Shown here piece after piece: positions 35,639 through 47,524 of a stretch of 64,000 bases of DNA (its first letter is position 1; each line of letters begins with the position of its first letter). The notes under the pieces were generated by a model. That model searched no databases and had not been told where the DNA came from. It saw only the letters and a list, made by a program, of their open reading frames with translations. The translations under genes were made by a program, and so were the position numbers. The stretch covers positions 1,612,001 to 1,676,000 of the forward strand of contig JAKJHU010000034.1 in NCBI GenBank assembly GCA_022316685.1, read 5' to 3'. The DNA comes from Progne subis subis (Eukaryota > Chordata > Aves > Passeriformes > Hirundinidae).

Positions 35639-37465
35639 CCCCTGTGTAGAAGAGCTCCCTAAAAAAAAGCAGAAACGTTTCAGGGTCTAACTCTGGGTGT
35701 CCTTGAAACACGTGTCTGATCTCACCTCTCTGAACAATGAGCCTCCTTACAACGAAAGTGCCAACTGTTCTCCCAGAGTTCATTTGAACTTCCTCCAGCT
35801 TCAGAAGAAAGAGAAGCAAGAAATTCCACTTAGGATGCCAGCAGGTCTCGATTGTGTAGCTGGCAGCTCTGAGGGATTCCAGATGGCTTCAGTCCTTCTT
35901 TTGAACATATCTTTTGATCTCATTTAAGTTTCCTCCTGATTTCACCTGCTCTATGTTTACCAACTGAAGGATATGCAGGTGGACATATTAACTTCACCGT
36001 AGGATACAAATGGATTGCATTTTGACTTTGTGTGCAGGAGGGAGGTTGTGTAGTACAGCTAATGCAGCTCCAGCTCCACTCCATGATTTGTGATTCAGAA
36101 ACCACAGTATAATTTTAACAGACAGAACAAACAAATGGAAAACCTTGTCTGTCCCCAGTGTGTGTTTTCTAAATGTTACAATGTGTACTCTTCAATCTAG
36201 TGGTCATCTAGGAAGTCAAGCAAGAAATGTTTTTACAATTAACTTTTTTGATCACGTTTTTTCCCATTCTTTGTTTACATATTTGTAGATCTCTTTATTC
36301 ACAAACAAGTTGTTTCTCAGCCTTTTGAGCTATGTTTAGCTATTGGACATTTCCATAACAAGTAGCAAAAAATAATTTGTTTTAACAAAGACAGCAATCT
36401 AATTACATTTACCTGAATCTGCATGCTGTGGCAAGAGGGAGAGCAGTCAGGATCACACACTGGTAGACTGCTGACAGACATCAGAATGCAGCAGAAAAAT
36501 AAGATCGATGAGCAGCATCCTCATGGAGGACATGCAATGGGTTGGTCTGCAGAGACACAGGACTTTGCTGGTTGGATTAGCATACACCCTCATCTGAGAA
36601 GGGATCTTCTTAGTCCATTTAAACTGCTGAGTGTAGACCACTTCTTGACTTCAGTTGAGGTAGATACCCCCTCTGCATGTTGACCGTGTCAAGATGAGAC
36701 TCAGGTCTGAAATTTGCTCCATGGTGTGGCTTCTGTTGGGTGCATGAGTTAGAAGAAATCTGTTTCACATTTTACCAGGTGTACTGCCATGGACTTCAGA
36801 CGTCAATTTTTTTGACTATGTGCTTGCACATCTCAACACAATCTCAGTCTCAGCCAGGGCACTACAGGTTTTTAAATCATCAACCTACAATGCCCTCCTT
36901 GGATGGGCCCAGATACTGGTCTGTCAAGACTGCACAGGATTTGGGCACAAGTACACTAATGTGAATAGCAGGGTCAGAGTGACATTTCAGACTGATAGAC
37001 ACTGACTTTCACTGGTACCAGTGGGCATTGCCATTCAGTACTCAAGTTGTGAGTGGATAAGAGTTGGAGTTGCAAGACCACAGCTGACACTATTCAGAGA
37101 AAATTTATCTGAAAAACCTGTACAGATGAGGTTCGCATCTCCTGTGACCCTGCTATGGTAGATTTCTCTCTGATGCAATGTTAGAGGTAGGAGAAATTGA
37201 ATTCCCTGAGAAAACAACTCTGGAAATGTCCTGCGTTTTTTTCCTGTGCAGCTTTAGTGAACACTGTCATTTCACAATTTATATTGCTCTGGGTGAGGTT
37301 CTCTCTAGAAAGCAGAAATGGCTGGGACCAAGTGGAAGCCCCCTGCTTCAGGGTACTCTGCCCTCTCAGCCAGCACACACACCAGCAGCTCCCCCGCCTG
37401 GCCTCCCATCAGTCCCTTTGCCTGAATTTTGCACTTCTTCCACTACTTGTGCCATTCCATATTTT
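35639..37465. other. Intergenic, nothing recognised
   Basis: About 1.8 kb between the poly(T) tract and an LTR. No supported gene or repeat. Confidence 0.6.
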
Positions 37466-38513
37466 TGTGTATTGGGTCTGCAGGGCAAGATTTTGGAAGA
37501 CAGGGAACTAACTACAGGTGGCTTCTGTGAGAGGCTGCCAGAAGCACAGAGCCAATGCCAGACCGAGACTGGCCTGCCACTGGCCAAGGCTGAGCCCATC
37601 AGTGATGGTGAAAGAATCTCTGCGATAACAGATGTAGGAAGAGGGAAAAGTCTCTGCTCAGGAGCAGACAGAGAAGAGCAGAGTGAGAATATGTGAAAGA
37701 CATAGCATTGCAGACAGCAAGGTCAGTGAGGAGGTGAGGCAGGAGGTGCTGCAGGAGCTGAGCTTCCCCTGCAGCCCATGGTGAGACAGGCTGTCCCACT
37801 GCAGCCCATGGAACACCCCAGGCCAGAGCAGGTGGATGCCTAAAGGAGGAGAAGCTCATGCTGCAGCAGGGCTCTTACAGCACCTGTGGAGCCCTGGAGA
37901 CAGGAGTCCACACTGGAACAGGTTTCCTGGCAGGAATTGTGACCCTGCAGGGGATCACACCCAGTCTGTTCCTGAAGGACTGGAGTCTGTGGAAGGCATA
38001 CATGCTGTACCAATTTGTGAAGAACTGCAGTCTGTAGGAAGGAGTCATGTTGGAAGAGCTCATGGAGGAATGTCTCATGTGGGAGGGACACTACACTGGA
38101 GCAGGGGAAGAATGTGAGGAGTCTTGGCTCTGAGGTGGAAGGAGTGGCAAGGACAACATGTGATGAATGGACCCCAGTCCCCCATTCCCCATCTCCCTCT
38201 GCTGCCTGGGAGGAGGTAGAAAATTGGGGAGTGAAGTTAAGGTCAGTAAGAAGAGAAGGATGTGGGGAAGGTGATTTTAAGCTTTGTTTTTATTTCTCAT
38301 TATCCTACTCTGATCTGGTTGGTAATAAAATAAACTTATTTCCCCAAGTCAAGTCTGTGTTTTTTGTGAAGGTAACAGGTGAGTGATCTCTCCCTGTCCT
38401 TGCCTTAACCCACCACTTTTCCTTATATTTTCTCTCCCTTGCCCAGCTGAAGAAGGGGAGTCATAGAGTGGCTTTGGGGGGCACCTGGCATCCAGGCAGC
38501 ATCAGTCCACCGG
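37466..38513 (+). mobile_element. ERVL-type LTR (probably solo)
   Basis: The order of motifs matches, from memory, a widespread bird LTR: GGGTCTGCAGGGCAAGATTT, AGGTGGCTTCTGTGAGAGGC, GTGAGACAGGCTGTCCCACT, a row of degenerate sub-repeats (GCAGCCCATGG, GAAGGACTGGAGTCTGTGGA, GAAGAACTGCAGTCTGTAGG), a poly(A) signal region with AATAAA at 38324-38329 and 38329-38334, then GGTGAGTGATCTCTCCCTGT and the end GGCACCTGGCATCCAGGCAG. No primer binding site is obvious just after it. The left boundary is approximate. Class assignment to ERVL is from memory and is less sure than the LTR call. Confidence 0.75.
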
Positions 38514-39068
38514 ACTCCATTAGAAACGGCATTGTTAGGGTGAATGACATAATACACACTACTAATGATGCAGACTAGAGAATAAACATTGCTTAGTGAC
38601 TCTTCTGTTAAGTAAAATCCAAACCATGTTGTTTCCCAGAAACATTTAAGCCCTCGCCAGCACCATGATTCATACCTGATGGAAAGATCTGATTAGGTTC
38701 CTAGCCAAGTCACCCAAATGCTCTGAGCTCACCCTTCCTAACCATTTGCTTCAAAAGGATCTCATCTGACCAGTGCAGATGCTTGTAGCTGACAGAACGT
38801 CAGCAAGACGTTATCTCTAACTAAAGGAGAGAAACAGGCACTTCCACAGCTTGATTCCACCCATTCTAAACAAACAGAAAAACAACAACCAACTAGAGCT
38901 GTTGCTCCAATTGCAGGCTCCACTGACGAGAGAGGGAACATGTCACAGCCAGTATAAATTTAACTCATTGCCTAGCAAGTGAGATGAGACCTACTATCTC
39001 TTGATGGCAGCCACATCTATTCCTTTCCTTTCACCAGGAAAAAGTCAGTAGGGATGCAGCTATTTTCT
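38514..39068. other. Between two LTRs, nothing recognised
   Basis: About 550 bases of ordinary composition between LTRs of opposite orientation. No primer binding site or retroviral reading frame is seen. Confidence 0.5.
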
Positions 39069-39793
39069 TGTTACAGTGAGGTGCCCAAACCGACCTGGAA
39101 CAGGACACCGAGCTGCAGGGAGCCCTGCCTGCAGCCATTCCTGTGGCTGCGGCATCTACTCATCCATTCAAATGGCTTTTTGAGTAACATGAGGTAACTC
39201 CTCCTCCCTCGATGACTACACATTGCTTTTCCTATGTTCCCAGCTTGTTGCAGTCCGGGTCAGTGGTGACTCGCTACAACCTCCCGAAAGCATCTCCCAG
39301 AGGAAGGCATTTGGACAGATGCACAGCAATCACACGCCCACACACAGCACAGGCAACTTGCTGATAACAGGAAGGGCCTTTGCATAGAACTCCAGCGGGC
39401 TTTCACTGCCACCCCGCTGCAGAGGACCACCAACAAAAGGCACTCACAGGCAGAGGGCCCAGGCTTATAAGTGGGTGGAAGGGGGTGGAGCTAACTGTAA
39501 CAACCAATCGCCGAGAGGTGTGGGTGGGAATAGGGTAAACAACGACCAATAGGGAAACAGGAGGGTAAACGAACAGGTGTACAAACCAATGGGATTACAA
39601 AGAACTGAGACACTGCTAGAAACCTGACGATTAGCTCGTGTGAGGGGAAGTGACGGCCAGTGGGCCCGCAGGGGGGCGTGGTGCTGGCGTTGACTGATAA
39701 CCTGCCAATTTAGCAGGGGGTCCATGCGAGAGGTTACGGTCTAGGGGACGTTCTTCAAGGCATAGCCCCAGGAAGTGCCCTAGTGGGCCCACA
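39069..39793 (-). mobile_element. Retroviral LTR-like element in - orientation
   Basis: The block starts TGTTACAGTGAGGTGCCCAA on + and ends with GGGCCCACA. Read on the - strand it has an LTR layout: an upstream part with three CCAAT boxes (reverse strand ATTGG at 39586-39590, 39546-39550, 39504-39508), a TATA-like CTTATAAG at 39464-39471 and a GC-richer downstream part. I saw no convincing target-site duplication, so the ends are approximate. Open frames inside have no coding support. Confidence 0.6.
39464..39590 (-). promoter_or_regulatory. LTR promoter-like cluster: three CCAAT boxes and a TATA-like box
   Basis: On the - strand, ATTGG motifs lie about 38, 80 and 120 bases upstream of CTTATAAGCC. 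This is typical spacing for a retroviral U3 promoter. Transcription would run toward lower coordinates, away from WIF1 and antisense to TBC1D30. Activity cannot be judged from sequence. Confidence 0.5.
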
Positions 39794-41289
39794 GGCCTCT
39801 TCAATGGCTCTCACAGCTGTTGATGACCTGCTGCAGGTTTCTTTTCTGCACACCACAGTGTCTTAATTATTATATCCCAATTTTTGTATTAATCCTAGTG
39901 CAGTCTGAATACATCCCACTGCAATCAGAAATGGTCAATGAAGGGGTTGAGTAAAATTTCCAAAGAGCAATTTCCCTACAGTTGGTTTGTATTTTGTTTG
40001 CTTGATTGATTTTAATTTAAAGGTACCACAATTACAACCACCAGATACATAGCTCCAGGTTCTTGACCTAATTATGGGAAAGAAGAGTCCTGTTTGTGCT
40101 TTGCTCTATTTTCCAGGTTTCAGTGGAGCTTGTCAGATTAATTACAGTTTTGAACCAACCATTGCCATCACAGAAGGTGACATGAGCATTTGCTAATACG
40201 GACATTTAAACCTTTGGTCTCCAGATATGCAACTCAGTGACAATCCTTCCTATGCATGTCCCGGCTGGTCATTTGCTGGCAATCAGTGTTGATTTTCAGC
40301 CTAGAGAGACAGGTCTAGAAGCAAATGTTTCTCATAATTTTTCTAGACAATATTCCAAAGGTTATAGACAACTTGGAATAGTTTGGAGAAAAGCCTTTTG
40401 AAACACAGACATGAAAATGAAGTGTTTACCTATGCTGTGTGGCAGACATCTCTCTCATCTCTGGGGTAGATTGTTGCTAGTAAAACGACATGAATTTTCA
40501 TGCAATGTCCCTGGAAAATGCTCACACATTGACTTTATGTGCATGTAGATTGAACACGACATGGAGACACTTTTGTTCCCTAGTATTCAAAGAATTTTGC
40601 TAGAAGAAAAGTGGGAAAACAAATGTCTGGGAGGAATAAGCAGATGTTTGCTGTTAAAGATCAGCATGTTATACAATCGAGTTTACAATAACTGCTTTTA
40701 AATGTAAACTAACTTCTGACCAGTGTTTTTCAATGTACTGTGAAATCTGCATGTCATTCATTTTGTCATTTGCAAGTAAACACCCACTGGAGTGTTTTAT
40801 AGTTTGTTAAATATGAAAAGGGCTTTGTTCATAAGAGGCTCCTTTGATTTACTGTAAGATGAAAACCTATGTGCCAGAAGTTTTTGGTTCTCTTAATCAG
40901 AACTGAGCAAACTTTTCTTCGTCTTGACCGCTCTGATCTCATTGCCTAAACATACTAGCAAATAGCTAACAATTGTGGTGGCTTTTTTTTCTTCTTTTAA
41001 CATAGCTTGCTTTCCCTCTGGACAGGGCAGATGCTGGAGACTGGCTTCAGCAACCAGGAAAGGCATCTTTATCTCCTGACAGGCCTACATAGCTTGAACC
41101 CACAAAAACAATGATAATGAGGAAGCTTTCAAAAATAAACAGACCAAATGGGTGCATCTTCTGTTTCCCAGTGCCTCTGTGCCAGATACTAATGCTTAGC
41201 TACTGTGCTGAATCAGCAGTTGCAGCTCTAAAAAGCTGTGTTGGGTTTGCTAAGGTGGACAAAACGCCCCCTCACAATTGTCAAAAAGG
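39794..41289. other. Intergenic, nothing recognised
   Basis: About 1.5 kb of AT-rich sequence between an LTR and the retroviral coding remnant. No supported feature. Confidence 0.6.
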
Positions 41290-42039
41290 TCAAACAAGTG
41301 TGTAGGACAGATGTCCCTTCAAGGAAGAATTCACATATTCCTGAAGAAAATGGACCAACGTTGAGGGAAGTATCCCGTATCTGAGAGAATTAACCACATT
41401 GAAGGTGGTCTTTAAGAATCTGCATGACGACCAGCATCCAAAGACCTCAGTGAACTCTGGGGCGTGTGGCCCAGGTGGTGAAAGTTGTACAAAATGCACT
41501 AATGTCATCACCCATGCTCTGGTGATAGCCTCTGGACAGACACAGTGGCACCAACTACCAGATGCACTGGCCAGACAACTTTGGGAGTATGAAGATTATC
41601 TCACTTCCCACATGGGACTGTGTCTCAGCCATGGACAGACTGACCAAAAAAAGTCTGAGCAAGCTGAGGAACAGCTGGGTCATCCTCTCACACTCCTACC
41701 AAGGCCTCAGCTATGAAGAGTCAGCCTTGGTCTATTCAAGAGAAGGGGTACCAGTGTTGCACACCAAGTATGATCCTGTGGTTCTCCCTGTGTGACCATG
41801 AGGTAGTGGGGTGGTAAACCGACCTGGAGGCTAGAAACTTGGATACAGGAACTGAAAGGAAAATAACAGTCCAAAAGCATTCATCGAGGAAAATTACTGC
41901 TCCAGTTCTGTTGAGTGGAGTAAAAGAAGTGATTATACCTTTGACCCTGACAAGGAGGCTTCTTTGTTTTGCAGTTACAGATATTGAGTAATGAAGACTC
42001 CAACCAGGAACAGAGGGGCCCTGCCTTTGGCCAGGTGGA

Positions 42040-42380
42040 GAAAAGGGACAACTGGGTTTACTGGACTGTGAGGTTCACGTGGCCTGGCTCATGAGCCCCA
42101 CAGGAGTATAAAGCTCTAGTGGACATCTGCACACAGTGTACCTTAGTGCCATCAGACTATAAAGGGGCAGAATCCATCTGCAGTTCTTAAGTGATAGGAA
42201 GATCCCAAACACCGCCTGGCTTGTAGGCTGAGGTAAGTTTAACTGGGAAAGAGTGGTAAAAGCGTCCTACTCTGACTGGTCTGGAGCCTTTGTGCATCAT
42301 TGGCATAGACTGCTTCAGGAGAGAGTACTTTAAAGACCCAAGAGAGTACTGGTGGGTGCACAGTATGATGCCTTGAGTAC
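42040..42380 (+). pseudogene. Retroviral protease-like remnant, catalytic motif lost
   Basis: One frame reads ALVDICTQCTLVPSDYKGA near 42111-42167. The position where aspartic proteases of retroviruses have Asp-Thr-Gly reads Asp-Ile-Cys. In-frame stops follow soon after. A further stretch reads CIIGIDCFREYFKDPREYW near 42294-42351, like the end of such a protease. It cannot be active. Confidence 0.65.
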
Positions 42381-42624
42381 AGACAAGTTTAAACAGCTTG
42401 TCTGGTCATAGGATGACCTGTCTATGGTTTGGTTGCTGTGTTTAAAGAAGAGCAGATTCCTATTGCTACCATGACAATGCCCGGGTGACAATATTACACG
42501 AGCTGAGACTCCCTATTTTCAATCCACATGTTGATCTGGGGACTGGACAGCCCAGGAGTGGTCAGCACGACCTGCTCACCCCTTGGGCATCTCACCATAC
42601 ATCCAGTGCAAAAGTCCTAGACAG

Positions 42625-42960
42625 TGGAGACTAACAGTGGACAATTGTGGCCTGCATGAAGTCACACGGTGGTGAGTGCTGCTGTACCAGACATGCTGGA
42701 AATCTGAAATGAGATGGAGTCAAAGGCTGCCAAATGACACACAACTATTTGTACTGCCAACGAGTTCTTCTTGATCTCTGTGGCAGCAGAGTGCAGTTTG
42801 CTTTCAGCTCTAGGGGTATCGAGTACACCTGGAATCAGCTGCCCCAGTGTGGAAACACAGCCCTATCACTTGTAACTGGGTCTGTTGTAGGGTAAAGCAG
42901 TCACAAACAATTTGCATCCAGCTGCAGGAGCTCCTTTGGTTGGTTGGTAGTTGTGCATGA
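42625..42960 (+). pseudogene. Reverse transcriptase N-terminal remnant, frameshifted
   Basis: The frame beginning WRLTVDNCGLHEVTRW (near 42625) meets a TGA and then shifts. The next frame reads QFAFSSRGIEYTWNQLPQ near 42793-42846, matching the fingers/palm pattern before the catalytic motif of retroviral reverse transcriptases. The catalytic YxDD region is not present, and the fragment fades out by about 43.0 kb. Confidence 0.75.
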
Positions 42961-43030
42961 GCCGCAGCTGGCCCAGGTGGCCCTTTGCAAGGCAATTGTC
43001 AGGGAACAGCTAACATGGCCCATATCAAGC

Positions 43031-46000
43031 AGGAGTCACGGACAATCAAGTAAAAGTTTTAGTATTTTCTGGGGCTGAATAATTGGTGTAGGTTGGAAGG
43101 AGTAGGGGAGATATGGAATAAAAACACCATGTGCCAAGCTTTCTTCTTCACAGAGACACTCTTTTCACCCAGTTTTTAAGCAAAGCTGCATTTTGCATGA
43201 TGTTCTACTTTGAGTAGATCAGAGTTTAAAAAGGGGAGATAAAAATAATTTTCTTTATATTCTGTGACAAGATCACTGAAAAAGTTATTTAAGAAGATAT
43301 GATAAACATATGTTTATCATATGTACTTATGAGCAGAAGAGAATTCTCACCCTAGAGGAAGAATGAAATTACAGGAGAAATTCCCAGGGACCTGGAGGAA
43401 ATTTGGAGCTTCTGCTCTTTTTAAAGCATTATTCTCAGGAGTCCCCAGACAGACACAAAAAGGGGTGGTAAAAGATGAATTATGTGCTGGAAAAATGGCA
43501 CGTTTTAAAAGGAGTTTATGTGTGGCTCAGCAGGACTTTGCGTTAGATCATTCCCTGAGAACCTGCTGTGTGTTACAGTCTGGCACCAGACAGTTCTGCG
43601 TGTGTGACTGCAGCCATGAACAAAGCTAAGCCTTGATCTAAACATCTAAGAAAGTGTCCAGGACTCAGAAGAAGAGCTACAGTAGTTAGGATGCTGGCTA
43701 GCAAACATAAGACTGCTCATTACTTAGGGTTTGGAGATGTAATTTCATTCTTACAGGGTAAAGAGCCATTTCTTTCAGATGAGATGTCAGATCTGCTTAA
43801 CCCCGTGGTTTCGAAATAAATGCTTGCTGCTGTCTTTCCTCATTATTATAAAATGTGATGGTTAGAGATCTGCAAAGAGAGGTAATTTCAGTAATACCAG
43901 TAAGTTTGTGAAACCATGATATGCCAAAAATGTGTGTGGGCTGATGACCCAGGCCTTCACTGGGAGGAGACAGTCCCAGACCTTGCTTACCTTTCCTAAT
44001 CCAAGTTCCATATTTTATGTGAAACATTCATTGGATAGGATTCCTCAGAAAAGATACAGGAAAAGGCATCCACAGGTGTCTGTGTTAAGCATTGAGCTGG
44101 AGACCAGCTGCCCCATAGAAAGCATGAACACCCAGTGCTGCCTGCTGAACTCTGCAGCTGGGGTGGCTGCAAGCCTCAGAGTTTGTTGCATGCAGGTAAA
44201 GTCCATTAAAACAATCTAATAATTTACCTGGGGTTCAGTAAAGCATCTCTCTTCATCTTTCTGATGTCCTGAGGTAATCAGTTTTAGGCTCAGGAGGGAA
44301 TACATAAAATTTCATGGGCCCCCGTAGTTAGGAATAGGCCAAGCCCCTTGTCACTCTTGAGTGCCAGGCACCACATTCACCTCACAGATGATGTTCAAAT
44401 TCTGTGATACATCTAGCTTTTAATGCCAAATTTAGGTGCTTGGTGAACTCCATCCTAAGCAGCTGAAATGGCGAGTCTTGTCCCGTAATCTCTCGTCCCA
44501 GGGCTGTCTGTATGGCAATGAGCAGCCACCAGCACCCCTGCACTGCCTGGGCACCCACCACCCTCCTCTCCCTTTTAGACTTCCCATGCTTTGCCTGGAT
44601 CTGAGTGCCCTGTGCAGCTGCAAAGCTGTAGCTGATGACAAGAGCTTGACTGCTTTGACAGTGTTGATGTGAAGGAATCTGAATGCTTCAGGAGATTTTC
44701 AGGCATAGGAATCAAGTGGCACACCAATCTGAAGCTGACTATGACTGTGTTTGTGCCGTCACTTAGAAAGCCTACCCAAATAATTTGAGAGCTAAAACTG
44801 ATACGCTTCCGAGCACTTTCATAGCCACAGAACAATTTTAGCATCTTGTTAATTGCATATTTTGGAGAAACATTTGCTTTTGGCTCAGGGAAATGCAACC
44901 ACAGAATGCAGTGCTCATTACTGACATTACAGTCCCACTGTCTTGGGTGCCTTATTTCAGCAGAGAGATACTTCTCAAAACAGTTTTCAGTCAAACCCTG
45001 GCCTTCCAGCTGCCTAGTGTCTTAGTGACTGTCTGCACACAGGATGTCGCAGTCTTCGGAGATTTGCTCTTTCAAGGACTGAAAGGACAAAATCTAAGTC
45101 AATGGTTACCTTTATTTTACAGACAGAGATTTATCAATTTCCTTGCCCAAGCTCACTATCCCAGTTTTGATGACAGCAGAGAGCTCAACGCAGTGCTCTT
45201 CAGTTCAGTGCCATCACCACAGTCATCCTGTTCTTATTAAAATTTCAGTGCGTGGCAAAGTCAATATGTTTATGATAACATCGCTCAATTTTGCTCTAAA
45301 GGACTCTGTTCAGTGCTTTACGCCTTATGGTGACTCTTCCCTTATTTAGGGGGGAAAGTAAGCTTAAGCCTATGCTGCTTCTTTTCAGTAAGGTTTTTAG
45401 AACAGCAAGGGAAGGGGAGGGAGTTTAAGATATATAGGTTAGATCCATCTGGCAAAGTTTGATGTACACACCTTCTGCCTGTGAAGGATGCCTTAAAACT
45501 AATAATAAAAGCACAGACTGTGCTTATAGGGTGTCCTGTGAGATTATAGCTTAAAGGTAGAAACTTCTTTGATCTTGGAAATTCGACATAAATTTATGTA
45601 AGAACAACTTTGACTTCAGGAATTCTGTTATTAAGGTATTAATATTATTTCCTGTTTGTTGTTTTGGTTTGTCTGAGGGGTAGTTTTTTAAACAGTTATA
45701 AGAAAAGGATGTTTTGAGTGAGGATTGAAATAGGTAGAAATCTTCCTTACTTTTCCAAAGCACTCAGAGGAAACAGATTATTGTGTAGTCAGACCTGCCC
45801 TGTGAGCTTGACTTGATTTAACTTGAAAACAATAATGCACACACACAAAAAAAGAATCTGATCTCCTTCCCCTAGGGTTTCCTGCTCATTCTCTTACTTG
45901 AAGAGACAATTCACATTTTTCACCTCTCTTAAAACAAATTAGTCCCACATGCCAGCATGACTTAGTGATTATGTAGTAATTATCACAGATATTTATGCAG

Positions 46001-47524
46001 GTTTTCAATAGGTAGGCTTGGGATGAGTCATCAGAAGGATTTTATGCTCCTGTGAAGTTTTGTCCTGCCTCCTGCTTAAAAACATCATTTAGTTGCTACT
46101 GAAATGGTTTCTGCTTGGCTTGAATTTAATCAAGATTTTTGTGCAGTATTTTTCTTACTTCAAATGAAAATTTTAAGTGCCTTTTAATTAACGTTTGACT
46201 AGCTTATCTACTTGCATGGTTAAAGCTGCAATTTGTTTGAATGTCGCAGACTTCATCTTGGAATGTCTAAATGTGGATGTTAAGTCATAGAAATGACATT
46301 TGAATTAAAAGAGAGAGTAAATCAGGGCTAAATAGTAATGTGCTGCCACTGCAGCACTCTCCATGCTAAGACAAAAAGAATTTATCTGCCTATTTTGTTC
46401 ATTTCAGTCTTTCTGACATGGTCACTGTTTATTTTGCTGGTTTTGTTTGGGTTTTTTTTCTTTTTGAAAAGCAAGACCACTTTTTCATCTTCTAATTCCA
46501 GTTCTGTTGTCCCTTCAAATGAGCAAATGTTTAAAAAGTCTTCAGATCACTGCTTTTATTGCAATTAAACATCAGTTTTTCTAATCCAGCTCAGCTCTAT
46601 TTTGGTATATCAACCAAAGTTCTGGGGTGATTTATTTTCCTCAGTGAGATTAAAACGAAACCTTTTGTTCTGGCTTTTGATTGCCTTGTAAGTCTGTAGT
46701 GTGTAGAAAAGCTTATCTCTGGCTTTGTGCAGTGGAGAAGCTCCTTTGGTATTTTTTTACCTTTAACAGACTTTGTCTGCTACATAGCTGCTAATCACAT
46801 GTGTATGTCTGTCTTGCTCTCCAGTGTTGTCACAGAGTACTGCCAAATTACTTGCCTTGAATTTCTTTTTTCCTCAAATAACGTCTTTTTCCAGTCAGGT
46901 TTTTGTGGCAGAGCTCACACACAAAGCGTCTAGGACCAGGTGCCACGTGGCGAGAATTTTCTCTTCTAGCTGTGCTGAGGAGAGCTCTGCACTTGAATCA
47001 TGCCTGTAGAAATTTTATATGAGAAATGTAGATTTCACGTGCTTGATTGCAGCATAAGAAACCTAAACCAACTCCTTGCAAAAGCTGAAAGCATGTGGTC
47101 CAGGTCTTGCCCTAGTGAACTAGTCTGTGGCAAATTTTCAAGAGAACTACCCTTGGCTAGTCCTTCTATTTTATTTATTTATTTTTTTTACTTGTCTACC
47201 CTGCTTTCTTTCTCAATTTCTGTAATTTTCTGACATCTGTTTTTTACTTTTCCATGCTTGCTTTCTGTGTCCTCATGTCCCTTTAGCCTCTCTTATTTTC
47301 TCCTTTTCCCTTGTCCCATTCAATTATATTCTCTCTCCTCTCTCTCATGCTTTCCTTCCTTGTTCCTTGCCACCTCCCCATATTATTCTGGTTTTCGTAC
47401 CCCCACACCTACTCCCTTCAGCCTGCCCTGCTGCTGTAGTTGGCAGCTGATCTCTGTCAGGCAGCCCAGCCAAAGTTAAATGGATTTTTTGGTTGTGGTT
47501 TTTTTTTTTTTTTTTTTTTCTTTT
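43031..47524. other. Intergenic; one palindrome, otherwise nothing recognised
   Basis: About 4.5 kb. It contains the 26-bp palindrome at 43297-43322. The AT-rich stretch at 45.9-46.3 kb, with homeodomain-like and TGACTTAG/TGAGTCAT motifs, could be regulatory, but this is weak. No gene is supported. Confidence 0.6.
43297..43322. repeat. Perfect 26-bp AT-rich palindrome
   Basis: ATATGATAAACATATG and its continuation TTTATCATAT read the same on both strands over 26 bases with no spacer. The flanking bases (G on both sides) end the symmetry. Confidence 0.95.

Larger units (their letters stand above)
41290..43030 (+). mobile_element. Decayed endogenous retrovirus internal region (gag?-pro-pol)
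   Basis: A + strand remnant in which stretches resembling a retroviral gag end, protease and the start of reverse transcriptase follow in the right order. They are interrupted by many stops and frame changes. The gag part (about 41400-41800) is the weakest and rests on position only. No 3' LTR, integrase or envelope sequence is seen downstream. It lies in the same orientation as the LTR at 37466-38513 and could be part of the same old provirus, but 2.8 kb of mostly unrelated sequence separates them. Confidence 0.65.

Noticed and set aside
41238..41258. GTGTTGGGTTTGCTAAGG as a second copy of the ERVL-type LTR start
   Set aside because: Only about 18 bases are similar to the LTR start as I remember it, and the next bases do not continue the match.
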